Positions 1-7,173 of a stretch of DNA of 21,084 nucleotides are shown here, piece after piece. How positions within the stretch are numbered: position 1 is the stretch's first letter; every line of letters begins with the position of its first letter. This DNA is from a virus, in the IMG/VR virus record IMGVR_UViG_3300020187_000265, positions 1 through 21,084 of that record. One strand, written 5' to 3'. The notes below the pieces were generated by a model. It did no database searches. It was not told the origin of the DNA and saw nothing but the letters and a program-made list of their open reading frames with translations. The position numbers and the translations under genes are program-made.

Positions 1-1
1 G

Positions 2-37
2 AAGAACCCAACGCAGGCATCAGGAGTACCGTGGTAA
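2..37 (+). CDS. 3' end of an upstream phage gene (partial)
   Basis: The frame starting at base 2 is open from the window edge and stops with TAA at 35-37. The TAA overlaps the next ATG by one base (TAATG), the same junction seen at 4419-4423 and 8378-8382 in this operon. Only about 11 residues ending in GVPW are visible, so no function can be given. That it is coding is inferred only from this junction style. Confidence 0.4.
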   Translation, partial: KNPTQASGVPW

Positions 38-195
38 TGCTACTACTAGACTACTTAAACGCCCTCACAGCCCTTGTAACGGCCTGTAGCGCCATTACGG
101 CACTCACTCCTACTCCTAAAGACGACAAGATTGTCTCTAAGCTGTACAAGTTTTTAGAGATTGGCGCATTGGTAATTGGTAAGGCTAAAAGATAA
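37..195 (+). CDS. Small phage lysis-cassette protein, 52 aa
   Basis: The 52-residue protein starts with a Leu-rich hydrophobic stretch (MLLLDYLNALTALV). It continues with a TPTPKDDKIVSK segment and ends in a second short hydrophobic helix and a basic tail (GKAKR). I recognise the TPTPKDD...GKAK pattern from many small proteins encoded just before phage holins, but I know of no proven function. The ATG at 37 has an AGGAG at 22-26. An in-frame GTG at 31 is possible but sits too close to that ribosome site. It ends directly against the holin ATG at 196, so the two are probably translationally coupled. A role as holin partner or regulator is inferred from position and hydrophobicity only. Confidence 0.7.
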   Translation: MLLLDYLNALTALVTACSAITALTPTPKDDKIVSKLYKFLEIGALVIGKAKR

Positions 196-363
196 ATGCA
201 AGAGGAAGCCAAAACAGTGATAGATAGCCTGGCAGTAGGAGGCACTGTCGCCACACTGGCTGGTTGGCTGCCATCGGTAGCATCTTTGTTCACCATCATC
301 TGGTTGTCTCTGCGAATTTGGGAAAGCGACACAGTTCAAAAGTTAGTTAATCGCAATGGCTGA
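196..363 (+). CDS. Putative class II-type phage holin, 55 aa
   Basis: This 55-residue protein has two hydrophobic segments, around residues 11-27 and 28-41. They are split by GWLPS and followed by a charged tail (RIWESDTVQKLV). The GWLP-SVASLFTIIW-RIWES pattern is typical of short podovirus holins, which form inner-membrane lesions that release the endolysin at the end of infection. The start directly abuts the previous stop (TAA-ATG). The stop overlaps the ATG of the next gene at 356. The M15 endolysin gene lies about 750 bases downstream in the same operon, which supports the lysis assignment. Family recognition is from the sequence pattern alone. Confidence 0.78.
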   Translation: MQEEAKTVIDSLAVGGTVATLAGWLPSVASLFTIIWLSLRIWESDTVQKLVNRNG

Positions 364-691
364 GATAAGCGACGACACAAAAGTCACTGTTCCGCTTCGC
401 AATCTGATTGGGCTAGGCGGTGCTTTAGTGATAGCTACCGCAGCCTACGTGACGTTGAACAGTCGCATAACTACTTTAGAACACGGTCAGTCAATACAGG
501 ACATGACCATCAGAGAGAACGCCGCGTTTGTTCGAGAATGGCCGCTCGGGCTCAGGGGCGCATTGCCTGATGACCTAATCCAGAATGCCAAAATCATGGC
601 TTTGGAAGAACAGACTTTAGAAGTCAGAGAGTTAAGAACAAAGATAAACGAGCTAGAAATTGAAACCGGCCAGTGCAACAAGAATGGATAA
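356..691 (+). CDS. Membrane-anchored coiled-coil protein, 111 aa (possible spanin-like or accessory lysis protein)
   Basis: An N-terminal stretch of about 14 residues precedes one predicted transmembrane helix (about residues 15-34, LIGLGGALVIATAAYVTL). The rest is largely charged and helical, with heptad-like Leu/Ile spacing near residues 80-103 (ALEEQTLEVRELRTKINELE). One N-terminal membrane helix plus a long coiled coil resembles an inner-membrane spanin. However, I see no overlapping lipoprotein gene for an outer-membrane spanin, so this is only a suggestion. The ATG lies within the holin 3' end and the stop overlaps the next ATG at 684 (ATGGATAA). The lysis-cassette context is clear and the exact role is not. 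Confidence 0.7.
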   Translation: MAEISDDTKVTVPLRNLIGLGGALVIATAAYVTLNSRITTLEHGQSIQDMTIRENAAFVREWPLGLRGALPDDLIQNAKIMALEEQTLEVRELRTKINELEIETGQCNKNG

Positions 692-854
692 AACGCAGAT
701 GGAAACCTGGGAAATCATCGTGAGCGGTTGGCCGATAGCAGCGGGCTTGTTCATCTTGGTTCTTACAATCGGTCGAATCTTAAATCGTTTAGAAGTTTTA
801 GAAAGCAAAATGATTGAAGCCTGGAAGGCAATCAACGAACTGATTAGAAAATAA
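684..854 (+). CDS. Small transmembrane protein, 56 aa, lysis cassette
   Basis: The first methionine coupled to the upstream stop is at 684. A TTG at 660 would extend the protein but has no advantage. The product has one strong transmembrane helix (about residues 9-27, IIVSGWPIAAGLFILVLTI). A short amphipathic coiled coil follows (RLEVLESKMIEAWKAI). It is the fourth consecutive small membrane protein in this cassette. It could be a second holin or a pinholin-like or antiholin partner. The sequence gives no specific family signature that I can name. Confidence 0.65.
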   Translation: MDKTQMETWEIIVSGWPIAAGLFILVLTIGRILNRLEVLESKMIEAWKAINELIRK

Positions 855-860
855 AGGAGG

Positions 861-879
861 CTCTGCCAGGTCGGCGGAG
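861..879 (+). other. Small hairpin between two ribosome-site-like sequences
   Basis: CTCTGCC (861-867) and GGCGGAG (873-879) can pair over 7 positions with one G-T pair around the loop AGGTC. AAGGAGG lies directly before it (854-860) and AAAGGAG follows it (884-890). Only the second AAAGGAG is spaced to serve the ATG at 898. The hairpin may isolate translation of the downstream gene from the membrane-protein cassette. Confidence 0.35.
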
Positions 880-897
880 TAACAAAGGAGCGAGTAA

Positions 898-1119
898 ATG
901 GACATTAAAATCGATAAAGAAAAGCTAACGCTAGGTGGACAAGAAGTAGTGAGAGCAGAGCTTAGCGACAACAATCAAAAGTACGTTCATCGTATTGAGG
1001 CGTTGCTGCATAACATCAGCGATCTCGATATGCAGAGATCGGAACTAGAGCTACTGCTGACAGCTTATGGAAACACCGTAGAAAAAAGTCTGAACCCAGT
1101 GGTCGAAGAGGTTAACTAA
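898..1119 (+). CDS. Hypothetical phage protein, 73 aa
   Basis: The ATG at 898 follows a good ribosome site (AAAGGAG, 884-890), and the stop abuts the endolysin ATG. The sequence is charged and mostly helical, with a central Leu-rich amphipathic stretch (about residues 31-58, RIEALLHNISDLDMQRSELE). It has no membrane helix and no cysteine. I do not recognise a family. Its place between holin-type genes and the endolysin suggests a virion-assembly or lysis accessory, but nothing in the protein shows this. Confidence 0.65.
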   Translation: MDIKIDKEKLTLGGQEVVRAELSDNNQKYVHRIEALLHNISDLDMQRSELELLLTAYGNTVEKSLNPVVEEVN

Positions 1120-1479
1120 ATGCAGTTTTTTCACGAAGACGAATTTCGATGTCAGCACTGCGGATCGTTGTCCGGTGTTGACTGGGAATTTGCTTCTGAA
1201 ATAGATGCTTTGAGAGAGCGGGTAGGTTTCCCGCTCATTCTCTCATCAGCATATCGATGCTCTGATCATCCGATTGAGAAACGCAAAGATAAGCCAGGCT
1301 CACACGCAACAGGTCGGGCCGTTGATATTGCAGCAACCGGCGATCAAGCATTGAAAGTGATTGCGGCGGCTTTAGATATGGGTTTCGAGCGAGTAGGTGT
1401 TCAGCAAAAGGGTAGTGGTCGATTCATTCACCTAGACAAAGCGCATGGTTTTCCTGCGCCGGCAATCTGGAGTTACTAA
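1120..1479 (+). CDS. M15-family peptidoglycan endopeptidase (endolysin), 119 aa
   Basis: The protein matches the M15 D-Ala-D-Ala carboxypeptidase-like fold used by many phage endolysins, which cut cell-wall peptide crosslinks. The visible signature is SSAYRC (residues 42-47), then H62-x6-D69 within HATGRAVDI, then FIHLD with H104 and D106. H62, D69 and H104 are the expected zinc ligands. The N-terminus contains FRCQHCG, also usual for this phage subgroup. It has no signal peptide, so release through the upstream holin is expected. The length of about 120 residues is normal for a single-domain enzyme without a wall-binding module. The start abuts the preceding stop. Confidence 0.9.
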   Translation: MQFFHEDEFRCQHCGSLSGVDWEFASEIDALRERVGFPLILSSAYRCSDHPIEKRKDKPGSHATGRAVDIAATGDQALKVIAAALDMGFERVGVQQKGSGRFIHLDKAHGFPAPAIWSY

Positions 1480-2955
1480 ATGGGATTAATGGCTTTAAGA
1501 ATACCGCCTGGCGTCCATAAGAACGGTACTGATTACCAACAGTCAGGCGTCTGGAATGACAGCAACTTGATACGCTGGTACGAAGGAAGCCTCCAGCCTG
1601 TAGGCGGTTGGCGAAAGCGCACATCGTCTGCCATGACCGGCGCTTGCAGAAAGATCATTAGCTATCGCGACAACAGCGGCGGCAGAAGAACAGTTGCCGG
1701 TACGAGCAGCAAATTGTATGCAATAAACGAATCGAATGCCCTGTTTGACATTACGCCGGCTGGCTTTACAACGGGCGACGACAACGCGGTACAGAATTTA
1801 GGATGGGGCGCATTAACCTGGGGCCTGAGCTCATGGGGAACGACTCGTCCAGACAGCGGGCCGTATGTGCCTGCAACCACCTGGTCGATCGATACATGGG
1901 GCGAATACGCAATCGCGTGTTCAAGCGCTGACGGCAAGATTTATCAGTGGACCAATAACACGGCCACCGCAGCAGCAGTATTGAGCAACGCACCAATCGA
2001 CAACACAGCCATCATCACCACCGATGAAAGATTCGTTTTCGCCCTGGGTGCCGGCGGCGAGGGTGATCGAGTCGAATGGTGCGACCAAGAAAACAATAAC
2101 GTTTGGACCGCAACGGCGACCAACCAGGCTGGCGGATTTACGCTTACCACAAGCGGCAACATTCTCGCGGCAGAACAACTGCGCGGCGAGACGCTAATAC
2201 TAACAACGACAGATGCGCACGTTGCTCGATACCAAGGGCCTCCATTTGTTTTTGGTTTTCAGCGTGTCGGCACAGGTTGCGGTATTGCCTCAAGCAACGC
2301 TTGCGTAAAGGCAGACAGCTTCGCGATTTGGATGGGAACAAATGCTTTTTATGTGTACGACGGCGGCGTGAGAAGTTTGCCAAGCACCGTCGGTGATTTC
2401 GTCTTTAACAATTTGAACGAAGCGCAGCGATCAAAAGTTTACGGTGTATTGAACAGCAAGTTTTCAGAAGTTGTCTGGTTTTATCCCAGCAATAACAGTG
2501 GCGAAAATGATTCTTATGTCACATACAACTACAAAGAAAAATTTTGGACGGTAGGCTCTCTCGTTCGAACGGCTGGTGCGGATGTTGGTGAGTTTATTTA
2601 TCCAAATTATGTCGGCTCGGATGGTTATGTTTATGAGCATGAGGTCGGATTCGATTACGACAATGCGACAGTTTTCGCAGAGAGCGGCCCGGTCGAAATC
2701 GGACAAGGTGATCGAGTAGCCGTTGCCAAAAATTTGATTCCCGACGAGAAGACGCAAGGGGATGTCACGGCGACATTTAGGACAAGAAGTTACCCGAATG
2801 CCTCTGAGACTGAGCATGGGCCTTACACGCTATCAAATCCAACCTCAGTAAGATTTCAGGGTCGGCAAATTAGCATGCGCGTTACAGGCGAGCGGCAAAC
2901 AGATTGGCGCGTTGGCGTGATGCGATTGGACGTTGTGCCAGGTAGCGCCAGGTGA
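1480..2955 (+). CDS. Phage virion/tail structural protein, 491 aa
   Basis: The protein begins MGLMALRIPPGVHKNGTDYQ and has a repeated beta-rich pattern with many Gly, Trp and Tyr residues (LIRWYEGSLQPVGGW near residue 30; LTWGLSSWG near 110). The opening theme (a few residues, then LIRWYEG-L-P-GGW) is common to large structural proteins of podovirus-like phages. It resembles the layout of packaged-DNA stabilisation or tail-hub proteins such as P22 gp10, with a probable beta-propeller core. That functional analogy is an inference from composition and gene order. There is no signal peptide or membrane helix. The stop overlaps the next gene's GTG (GTGA). Confidence 0.7.
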   Translation: MGLMALRIPPGVHKNGTDYQQSGVWNDSNLIRWYEGSLQPVGGWRKRTSSAMTGACRKIISYRDNSGGRRTVAGTSSKLYAINESNALFDITPAGFTTGDDNAVQNLGWGALTWGLSSWGTTRPDSGPYVPATTWSIDTWGEYAIACSSADGKIYQWTNNTATAAAVLSNAPIDNTAIITTDERFVFALGAGGEGDRVEWCDQENNNVWTATATNQAGGFTLTTSGNILAAEQLRGETLILTTTDAHVARYQGPPFVFGFQRVGTGCGIASSNACVKADSFAIWMGTNAFYVYDGGVRSLPSTVGDFVFNNLNEAQRSKVYGVLNSKFSEVVWFYPSNNSGENDSYVTYNYKEKFWTVGSLVRTAGADVGEFIYPNYVGSDGYVYEHEVGFDYDNATVFAESGPVEIGQGDRVAVAKNLIPDEKTQGDVTATFRTRSYPNASETEHGPYTLSNPTSVRFQGRQISMRVTGERQTDWRVGVMRLDVVPGSAR

Positions 2956-3158
2956 TTCTACCTACGGCGCCAGAAAGATATGACGAGATTGCCTTCAGCA
3001 AAATGAATTTGTTGATCGAGCAGGCGGATGGCCTTAACCACAAGAAGAATCAAGACATTGAAGTTGGTGCAGCTCGTCTAATTCTAAGAGCGCCAAACGG
3101 AGCTCGCTACAGCGTCACAGTCGATAACTCGGGGAACCTGGGAGCAACAGCACTATGA
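2952..3158 (+). CDS. Hypothetical phage protein, 68 aa
   Basis: It starts with GTG at 2952, overlapping the upstream TGA by four bases. Its own stop overlaps the next ATG (ATGA). The N-terminal half is helical (YDEIAFSKMNLLIEQADG). The C-terminal half looks like two or three beta strands (ARLILRAPNGARYSVTVDNS). It is small and acidic to neutral, with no membrane helix or metal motif. Tight coupling on both sides supports a real gene. I see no recognisable function beyond virion-operon context. Confidence 0.65.
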   Translation: MILPTAPERYDEIAFSKMNLLIEQADGLNHKKNQDIEVGAARLILRAPNGARYSVTVDNSGNLGATAL

Positions 3159-3562
3159 ATGCAAAAGAAGCATTAGCGGCGCCTAGCACGCTAGAAGCGA
3201 TGCTGCCGTATCGGGTGATGCTCGAACGTGCGCTTGAGTTTGCCGGCGGTACGCACTTGTTTGAAGATATCGTCGAGGCTGTTAACGAGGGTCGTATGCA
3301 CTTTTGGCCCGCAGAAAAAAGCTGCGTTGTAACCGAGGTGGTTTGCTATCCGAGAGCTAGAGCCATTCATATCTTTTTGGCCGCAGGCGATCTGATGGAA
3401 ATAAAAGGTATGGACTCAACATTTCAAGAATTTGGTCGGGCTTTAGATGCCAAATTTATCACACTGTCTGGTCGCAGAGGCTGGACTAAAGCGCTTGATG
3501 ACATCGGTTACAAGCTGAGCCATGTGAGCATGTACAAGGAGATTGAAGATGTCAGGAAGTAA
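3155..3562 (+). CDS. GNAT-like phage structural-operon protein, 135 aa
   Basis: The protein combines a helical N-terminus with a mixed alpha/beta core (HFWPAEKSCVVTEVVCYP, then AIHIFLAAGDL, then FITLSGRRGWTKALDDIGYK). The pattern of a strand pair, a helix and a GRRGW-ALDDIGYK ending is typical of the N-acetyltransferase-like proteins found before internal virion genes in T7-like phages. An actual acetyl-CoA pyrophosphate loop is not obvious, so catalysis is doubtful and a structural or internal-virion role is more likely. The start overlaps the previous stop as ATGA. The end overlaps the next gene by 14 bases. Confidence 0.6.
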   Translation: MNAKEALAAPSTLEAMLPYRVMLERALEFAGGTHLFEDIVEAVNEGRMHFWPAEKSCVVTEVVCYPRARAIHIFLAAGDLMEIKGMDSTFQEFGRALDAKFITLSGRRGWTKALDDIGYKLSHVSMYKEIEDVRK

Positions 3563-4421
3563 AGGTGGAGGCGGCGGCAAAGGCGGATCGGTCACTCCTG
3601 TCGGCGGAGGATACGGTGGCGGAAATCAATACGGGACAGGGTATTACAACCCACAGCCTCGATTGCCTGCGACGCCCTATAACTCGATGATGGACGTTTA
3701 CGGATCTTCCCAAAATGTCATGCAGCCAATGTCAGGTTATTACAATCAATATCCTGCGGGCGGTAGCAATTATCAGCCTTATCAGCCACAGCCGGTTTAT
3801 GAACCGACACCGATGCCTGATCCACCTCCAGCACCAAACCCTGGCACCGGACCAAGCAATGGGCAAGGTGGATATTCTGGGAATCCCACTCAGCCGAATA
3901 TGGATTTCAACAATTACAATATAAATGATATCGGCAATTTGATCACCCGATCTATTTTCGGCGACTACACCGGCATCCCGACGGCAGGGAATTATCAGCA
4001 AACTTATCAGCAGCCGGCTCAAGAAGCGCAGCAGCCTGTGTATAACAATTTTCAAGCACCTGTGTATGAGAATCAGTCAGTTTATGCTCAGCCTATGGAT
4101 CAAGGGTCAAATTCTTTTGCTGCTGATCCAGTGTTTTATCAAAACAATAACGCGCAATACGCAGCCCCAGCGACTGCGACTGGAAATTACAATATGACTA
4201 CAAATACGCAACAGCTTTCAGAAGCACCGCAACTTGCAGCGCCTGTGCAGGGTAGTTATCAGCAGCCTAGACCCGACGGCTACCCAATGTCTCAGCCGAC
4301 GCAGCAAGTGCAAATGCCGATCCTTGACGCGGCTTCTAATCCAGGGTTTGGCGGGTACGATCAAAACGCAAGGGCAACGATGTATGCGCCACCTATGTTT
4401 AATTTTGGAGTATATTACTAA
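3549..4421 (+). CDS. Pro/Gln/Tyr/Asn-rich disordered phage protein, 290 aa
   Basis: The chosen start is the ATG at 3549 because AAGGAG (3536-3541) lies 7 bases upstream. An in-frame TTG at 3543 would be too close. The N-terminus is a Gly/Lys run (SGSKGGGGGKGGS). The rest is low-complexity sequence dominated by P, Q, Y, N, G and A with repeated short units (YQQP, YNQYP, QPVY). No hydrophobic core, membrane helix or catalytic motif is visible, so it is probably intrinsically disordered. The gene order suggests a virion protein, possibly one released with DNA or acting as an assembly scaffold. That is inference. The stop overlaps the next ATG by one base. Confidence 0.7.
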   Translation: MSGSKGGGGGKGGSVTPVGGGYGGGNQYGTGYYNPQPRLPATPYNSMMDVYGSSQNVMQPMSGYYNQYPAGGSNYQPYQPQPVYEPTPMPDPPPAPNPGTGPSNGQGGYSGNPTQPNMDFNNYNINDIGNLITRSIFGDYTGIPTAGNYQQTYQQPAQEAQQPVYNNFQAPVYENQSVYAQPMDQGSNSFAADPVFYQNNNAQYAAPATATGNYNMTTNTQQLSEAPQLAAPVQGSYQQPRPDGYPMSQPTQQVQMPILDAASNPGFGGYDQNARATMYAPPMFNFGVYY

Positions 4422-6811
4422 TGAGCTTTGGTAAATCTAAGCAGGATAGCGGTCAGTCAATGGACCCGCAAATTAAGGGTGCGTTGATGAATGTATTCCA
4501 GACAGGTCAAGCCCTGTCTCGAACGCCCTACAATCCTTACCAGAACGCGACTGTGGCGCCGATGAGTCCTTTCCAGCAGCAGGGAATGCAGGCGACGCTG
4601 GACGCTTCAAGGGCAGGAATCGGCCAAGAACAGATGGACCGGGCTATTGCGCGAGCACAAACCGAAGCAAAATTTGCCCCTTCAAATGTCGCAACAAAAG
4701 GTATTACTCAGATTGGGGATCTAACAGGCAACGTTTCAAGCGGTTCGGCTTCTAATGCTTTAACAGCGGCTGCTAATAATGTTTCAGGAGTCACTTACAA
4801 GCCAACGATGGCGACGTACCTTCCAAACGCAGGGACGGGGGTAAATGCCGGGACAGCGGTAGGGCTTGCGGGAACCGAAAATTACAATGATTCAAGGTAC
4901 AAAAATAACGTTAATGTTGGCGGAGTTAATACGGGCATTACCTTCAATGACGCAAAAGCCTCGACAGTCACGAACCCTGGCCAGATTTCAGCGGGCACTG
5001 CAACAGGGCAGGATGTTGCAAGTCTTGGCCTGCTAGGCCCAAGCGCGACAGCAGCGAATGCAGCCCAAATAGTTGACGTTGGTACGGGTAGAGTAAAAAA
5101 CAGAGAGGTTTCTGCTAACCAAATTTCTGGTCCATTGAGCGCGGTTAGTGTGGGGAAGATTACGCCAGGAACTGTAAGCGCTTCTGATGTGACAGCAGGC
5201 ACAATTGATCCGCTTAGTTTTCAGGACAGTAACGTCAACGACTATATGAACCAGTATCAAACTGGGGTGATCGACAGTGCGCTCGGTGACATCGAACGCG
5301 CTCGAAAAATGCAGCAGAATCAGAATGCGTCTAGCGCAATTTCAGCAGGCGCATTTGGCGGAGACAGGGCAGCGATTGTCGAGGCCGAAACGAACAGAGC
5401 GGCATTAGAGCAATCAGCAAAAACTGCCTCGGCGCTAAGATCGCAAGGCTTCGAATCGGCTGCGCGACTGGCCGAGGCAGACCTGGCTAGAAGGATGGAT
5501 GCTGCGTCTGCTAACCAGCAGACCGGATTGCAAGGTCAATTGGCGAACCAGCAAAGCGGCTTGGCAGCTAGCCAAGCAAACGCACAGCTTGGTCTGCAAG
5601 GTCAAACAGAAGCGGCAAGACTTGGTTTGCAGGCAGGATTGTCTGCACAAGACGCCAACATGCAGGCTGCTCTCGCGAACCAGCAAGCGGGCCTTACCGC
5701 TAGCCAGGCTAATTCTTCACTCGGCGTAGATGCCGGTAAAGCTAACCAGGATGCCGCTCTTCGACGCGCAATGGCGAACCAACAGGCTTCAGTTGGCGAT
5801 GCGGATCGTGCGCTGCGTGGCGGCCAGATTAACCAGGATGCTAGCTTGCAGGCGCGCCAGCAGGATTTGCAGCGGCTAATGTCCAATCAAGATAACGCGC
5901 GTGCATTTGCTCTAGCGAATCAAGCGCAGGGCATGTCCGCGCAACAAAGTAATGCGCAAAACAATTTGTCGCGACAGCAATTGAATCAAGATGCCGGCTT
6001 GCGCGCAGCGCTTGCTAACCAGCAGGCTCAATTGACGGCTGGTCAAGCGGCCAATCAGGGGCGTTTGCAGTCTCAATCGTTAGGTGTAGATGCTGGTCGG
6101 AGCAATCAAGCCGCAAACATACAGCAGTTGCAACTGGCCAATGCTGCTCAACAGGCAAACCGGGACAGATCGCTGCAAGCATCTCTTGCGAATCAGCAAA
6201 CTAAATTAGACCAACAACGGCTGGCTAATCAGGGCATTCTTCAAACCCAATTGATCGCTGCGCAGCAAAGTAGGGCAAACCAGGCGGATAACACGGCGGT
6301 CAATCAGCTTCGCCTGCGAGGGCAAGAGTCAAATCAACAAGCAGCCTTGCAGGCTTCCTTGGCAAACCAAGCGAACCAAAGAGCTTTTGCATTTCAGAAT
6401 CAGGATGCGGGACTCCAGGCGGCTCTCGCTAATCAGCAGCTTGGCTTCAATCAAGATCAGTCTGAGTACGATCGTAGATTTAGAAACGTCGAGAACAACA
6501 TGCAAGCGCAGTTGGCCAATCAAAGTGCTGGTTTGCAGGGTCAGCAGCAACGATTGGCAGGCGCGGGTATGTCTAGTCAGTTAGCTCAAGATCAGCGCGC
6601 CATGACCTTTGCAGATGCGCAGCAGATGCAGGGTGTGGGTAATCAGCAGCAGCAGTTTGCTCAGCAGATCATGGACGATCAATATCGCCGCTTCCAAGAG
6701 CAGCAGAACTATCCTTTCAGAATGTTTGATGTTCTGCGTAGCGGCGCCGGCATGTTGCCCAACCCGACTATGAGCAACTCAAGCGGTCGAAGTACTAATT
6801 TAGGAATCTAA
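4421..6811 (+). CDS. Giant Gln/Asn/Ala-repeat virion protein, 796 aa
   Basis: Residues 1-290 form a Gly/Thr/Val/Ala-rich region with imperfect short repeats (AGTA, GTVSA, SAGTATG), likely beta. Around residues 300-325 there is a QNASSAISAGAFGGDRAAIV motif followed by EAETNRA. I recognise this motif from structural proteins of many tailed phages. From about 360 to 740 the protein is a long array of imperfect repeats built on LANQQ-GL-A/QA-AN (for example residues near 368, 405 and 505). It is strongly helical and contains almost no aromatic residues. This looks like a filamentous or coiled-coil virion component such as an internal or ejection protein. The ATG is coupled to the preceding stop (TAATG). 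Confidence 0.75.
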   Translation: MSFGKSKQDSGQSMDPQIKGALMNVFQTGQALSRTPYNPYQNATVAPMSPFQQQGMQATLDASRAGIGQEQMDRAIARAQTEAKFAPSNVATKGITQIGDLTGNVSSGSASNALTAAANNVSGVTYKPTMATYLPNAGTGVNAGTAVGLAGTENYNDSRYKNNVNVGGVNTGITFNDAKASTVTNPGQISAGTATGQDVASLGLLGPSATAANAAQIVDVGTGRVKNREVSANQISGPLSAVSVGKITPGTVSASDVTAGTIDPLSFQDSNVNDYMNQYQTGVIDSALGDIERARKMQQNQNASSAISAGAFGGDRAAIVEAETNRAALEQSAKTASALRSQGFESAARLAEADLARRMDAASANQQTGLQGQLANQQSGLAASQANAQLGLQGQTEAARLGLQAGLSAQDANMQAALANQQAGLTASQANSSLGVDAGKANQDAALRRAMANQQASVGDADRALRGGQINQDASLQARQQDLQRLMSNQDNARAFALANQAQGMSAQQSNAQNNLSRQQLNQDAGLRAALANQQAQLTAGQAANQGRLQSQSLGVDAGRSNQAANIQQLQLANAAQQANRDRSLQASLANQQTKLDQQRLANQGILQTQLIAAQQSRANQADNTAVNQLRLRGQESNQQAALQASLANQANQRAFAFQNQDAGLQAALANQQLGFNQDQSEYDRRFRNVENNMQAQLANQSAGLQGQQQRLAGAGMSSQLAQDQRAMTFADAQQMQGVGNQQQQFAQQIMDDQYRRFQEQQNYPFRMFDVLRSGAGMLPNPTMSNSSGRSTNLGI

Positions 6812-6813
6812 TC

Positions 6814-7173
6814 ATGTTTAGCATGGGTAACTTGATAAAAAATATCTTGGCCAAAAAGTTAGGCGATAAGATGGGGGATTTATCGAACGCTGCTGATTTG
6901 GGAGCATCTTTACTTGATGACCCGTCGCAGATCGGCGGCATGCTAAAAGATCAAATCATGAATCGACCGGCAATAGCTGCTGCAACGATGTCGCCTGAAG
7001 AATACGAAGAGTACATGCGTAATCAAATTCTTATGGGTGACCAGCAAAGTCCAAGCATGACAATGCCGCCCTTGCCGCAAATGAACGCCCCGTATAGCCC
7101 TGGCGGTTTTATGAATCAAACGCCTAACTATCTAAATACAGCGCAGCAATCTTTGGGAGGGCCGTATGGCTGA
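6814..7173 (+). CDS. Hypothetical virion-operon protein, 119 aa
   Basis: The first 60 residues are helical (NLIKNILAKKLGDKMGDLSN, then ADLGASLLDDPSQIGGML). The second half is Pro/Met/Gln/Asn-rich and probably disordered. It includes SPEEYEEYMRNQILMGDQQS and a terminal NYLNTAQQSLGG. It starts two bases after the previous stop and overlaps the next gene by eight bases. I do not recognise a family. The composition resembles the flanking internal-virion-type genes, so a minor virion component is the best inference. Confidence 0.65.
   Translation: MFSMGNLIKNILAKKLGDKMGDLSNAADLGASLLDDPSQIGGMLKDQIMNRPAIAAATMSPEEYEEYMRNQILMGDQQSPSMTMPPLPQMNAPYSPGGFMNQTPNYLNTAQQSLGGPYG

Noticed and set aside
5043-5052. 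GCGCGACAGC in the late region as another copy of the dispersed motif
   Set aside because: It mismatches the 11-mer at the G/T positions; short partial matches of this kind are expected by chance.
4882-5202. - strand frames inside the repeat-protein gene
   Set aside because: They mirror the repetitive codons of the real gene and lack start signals.
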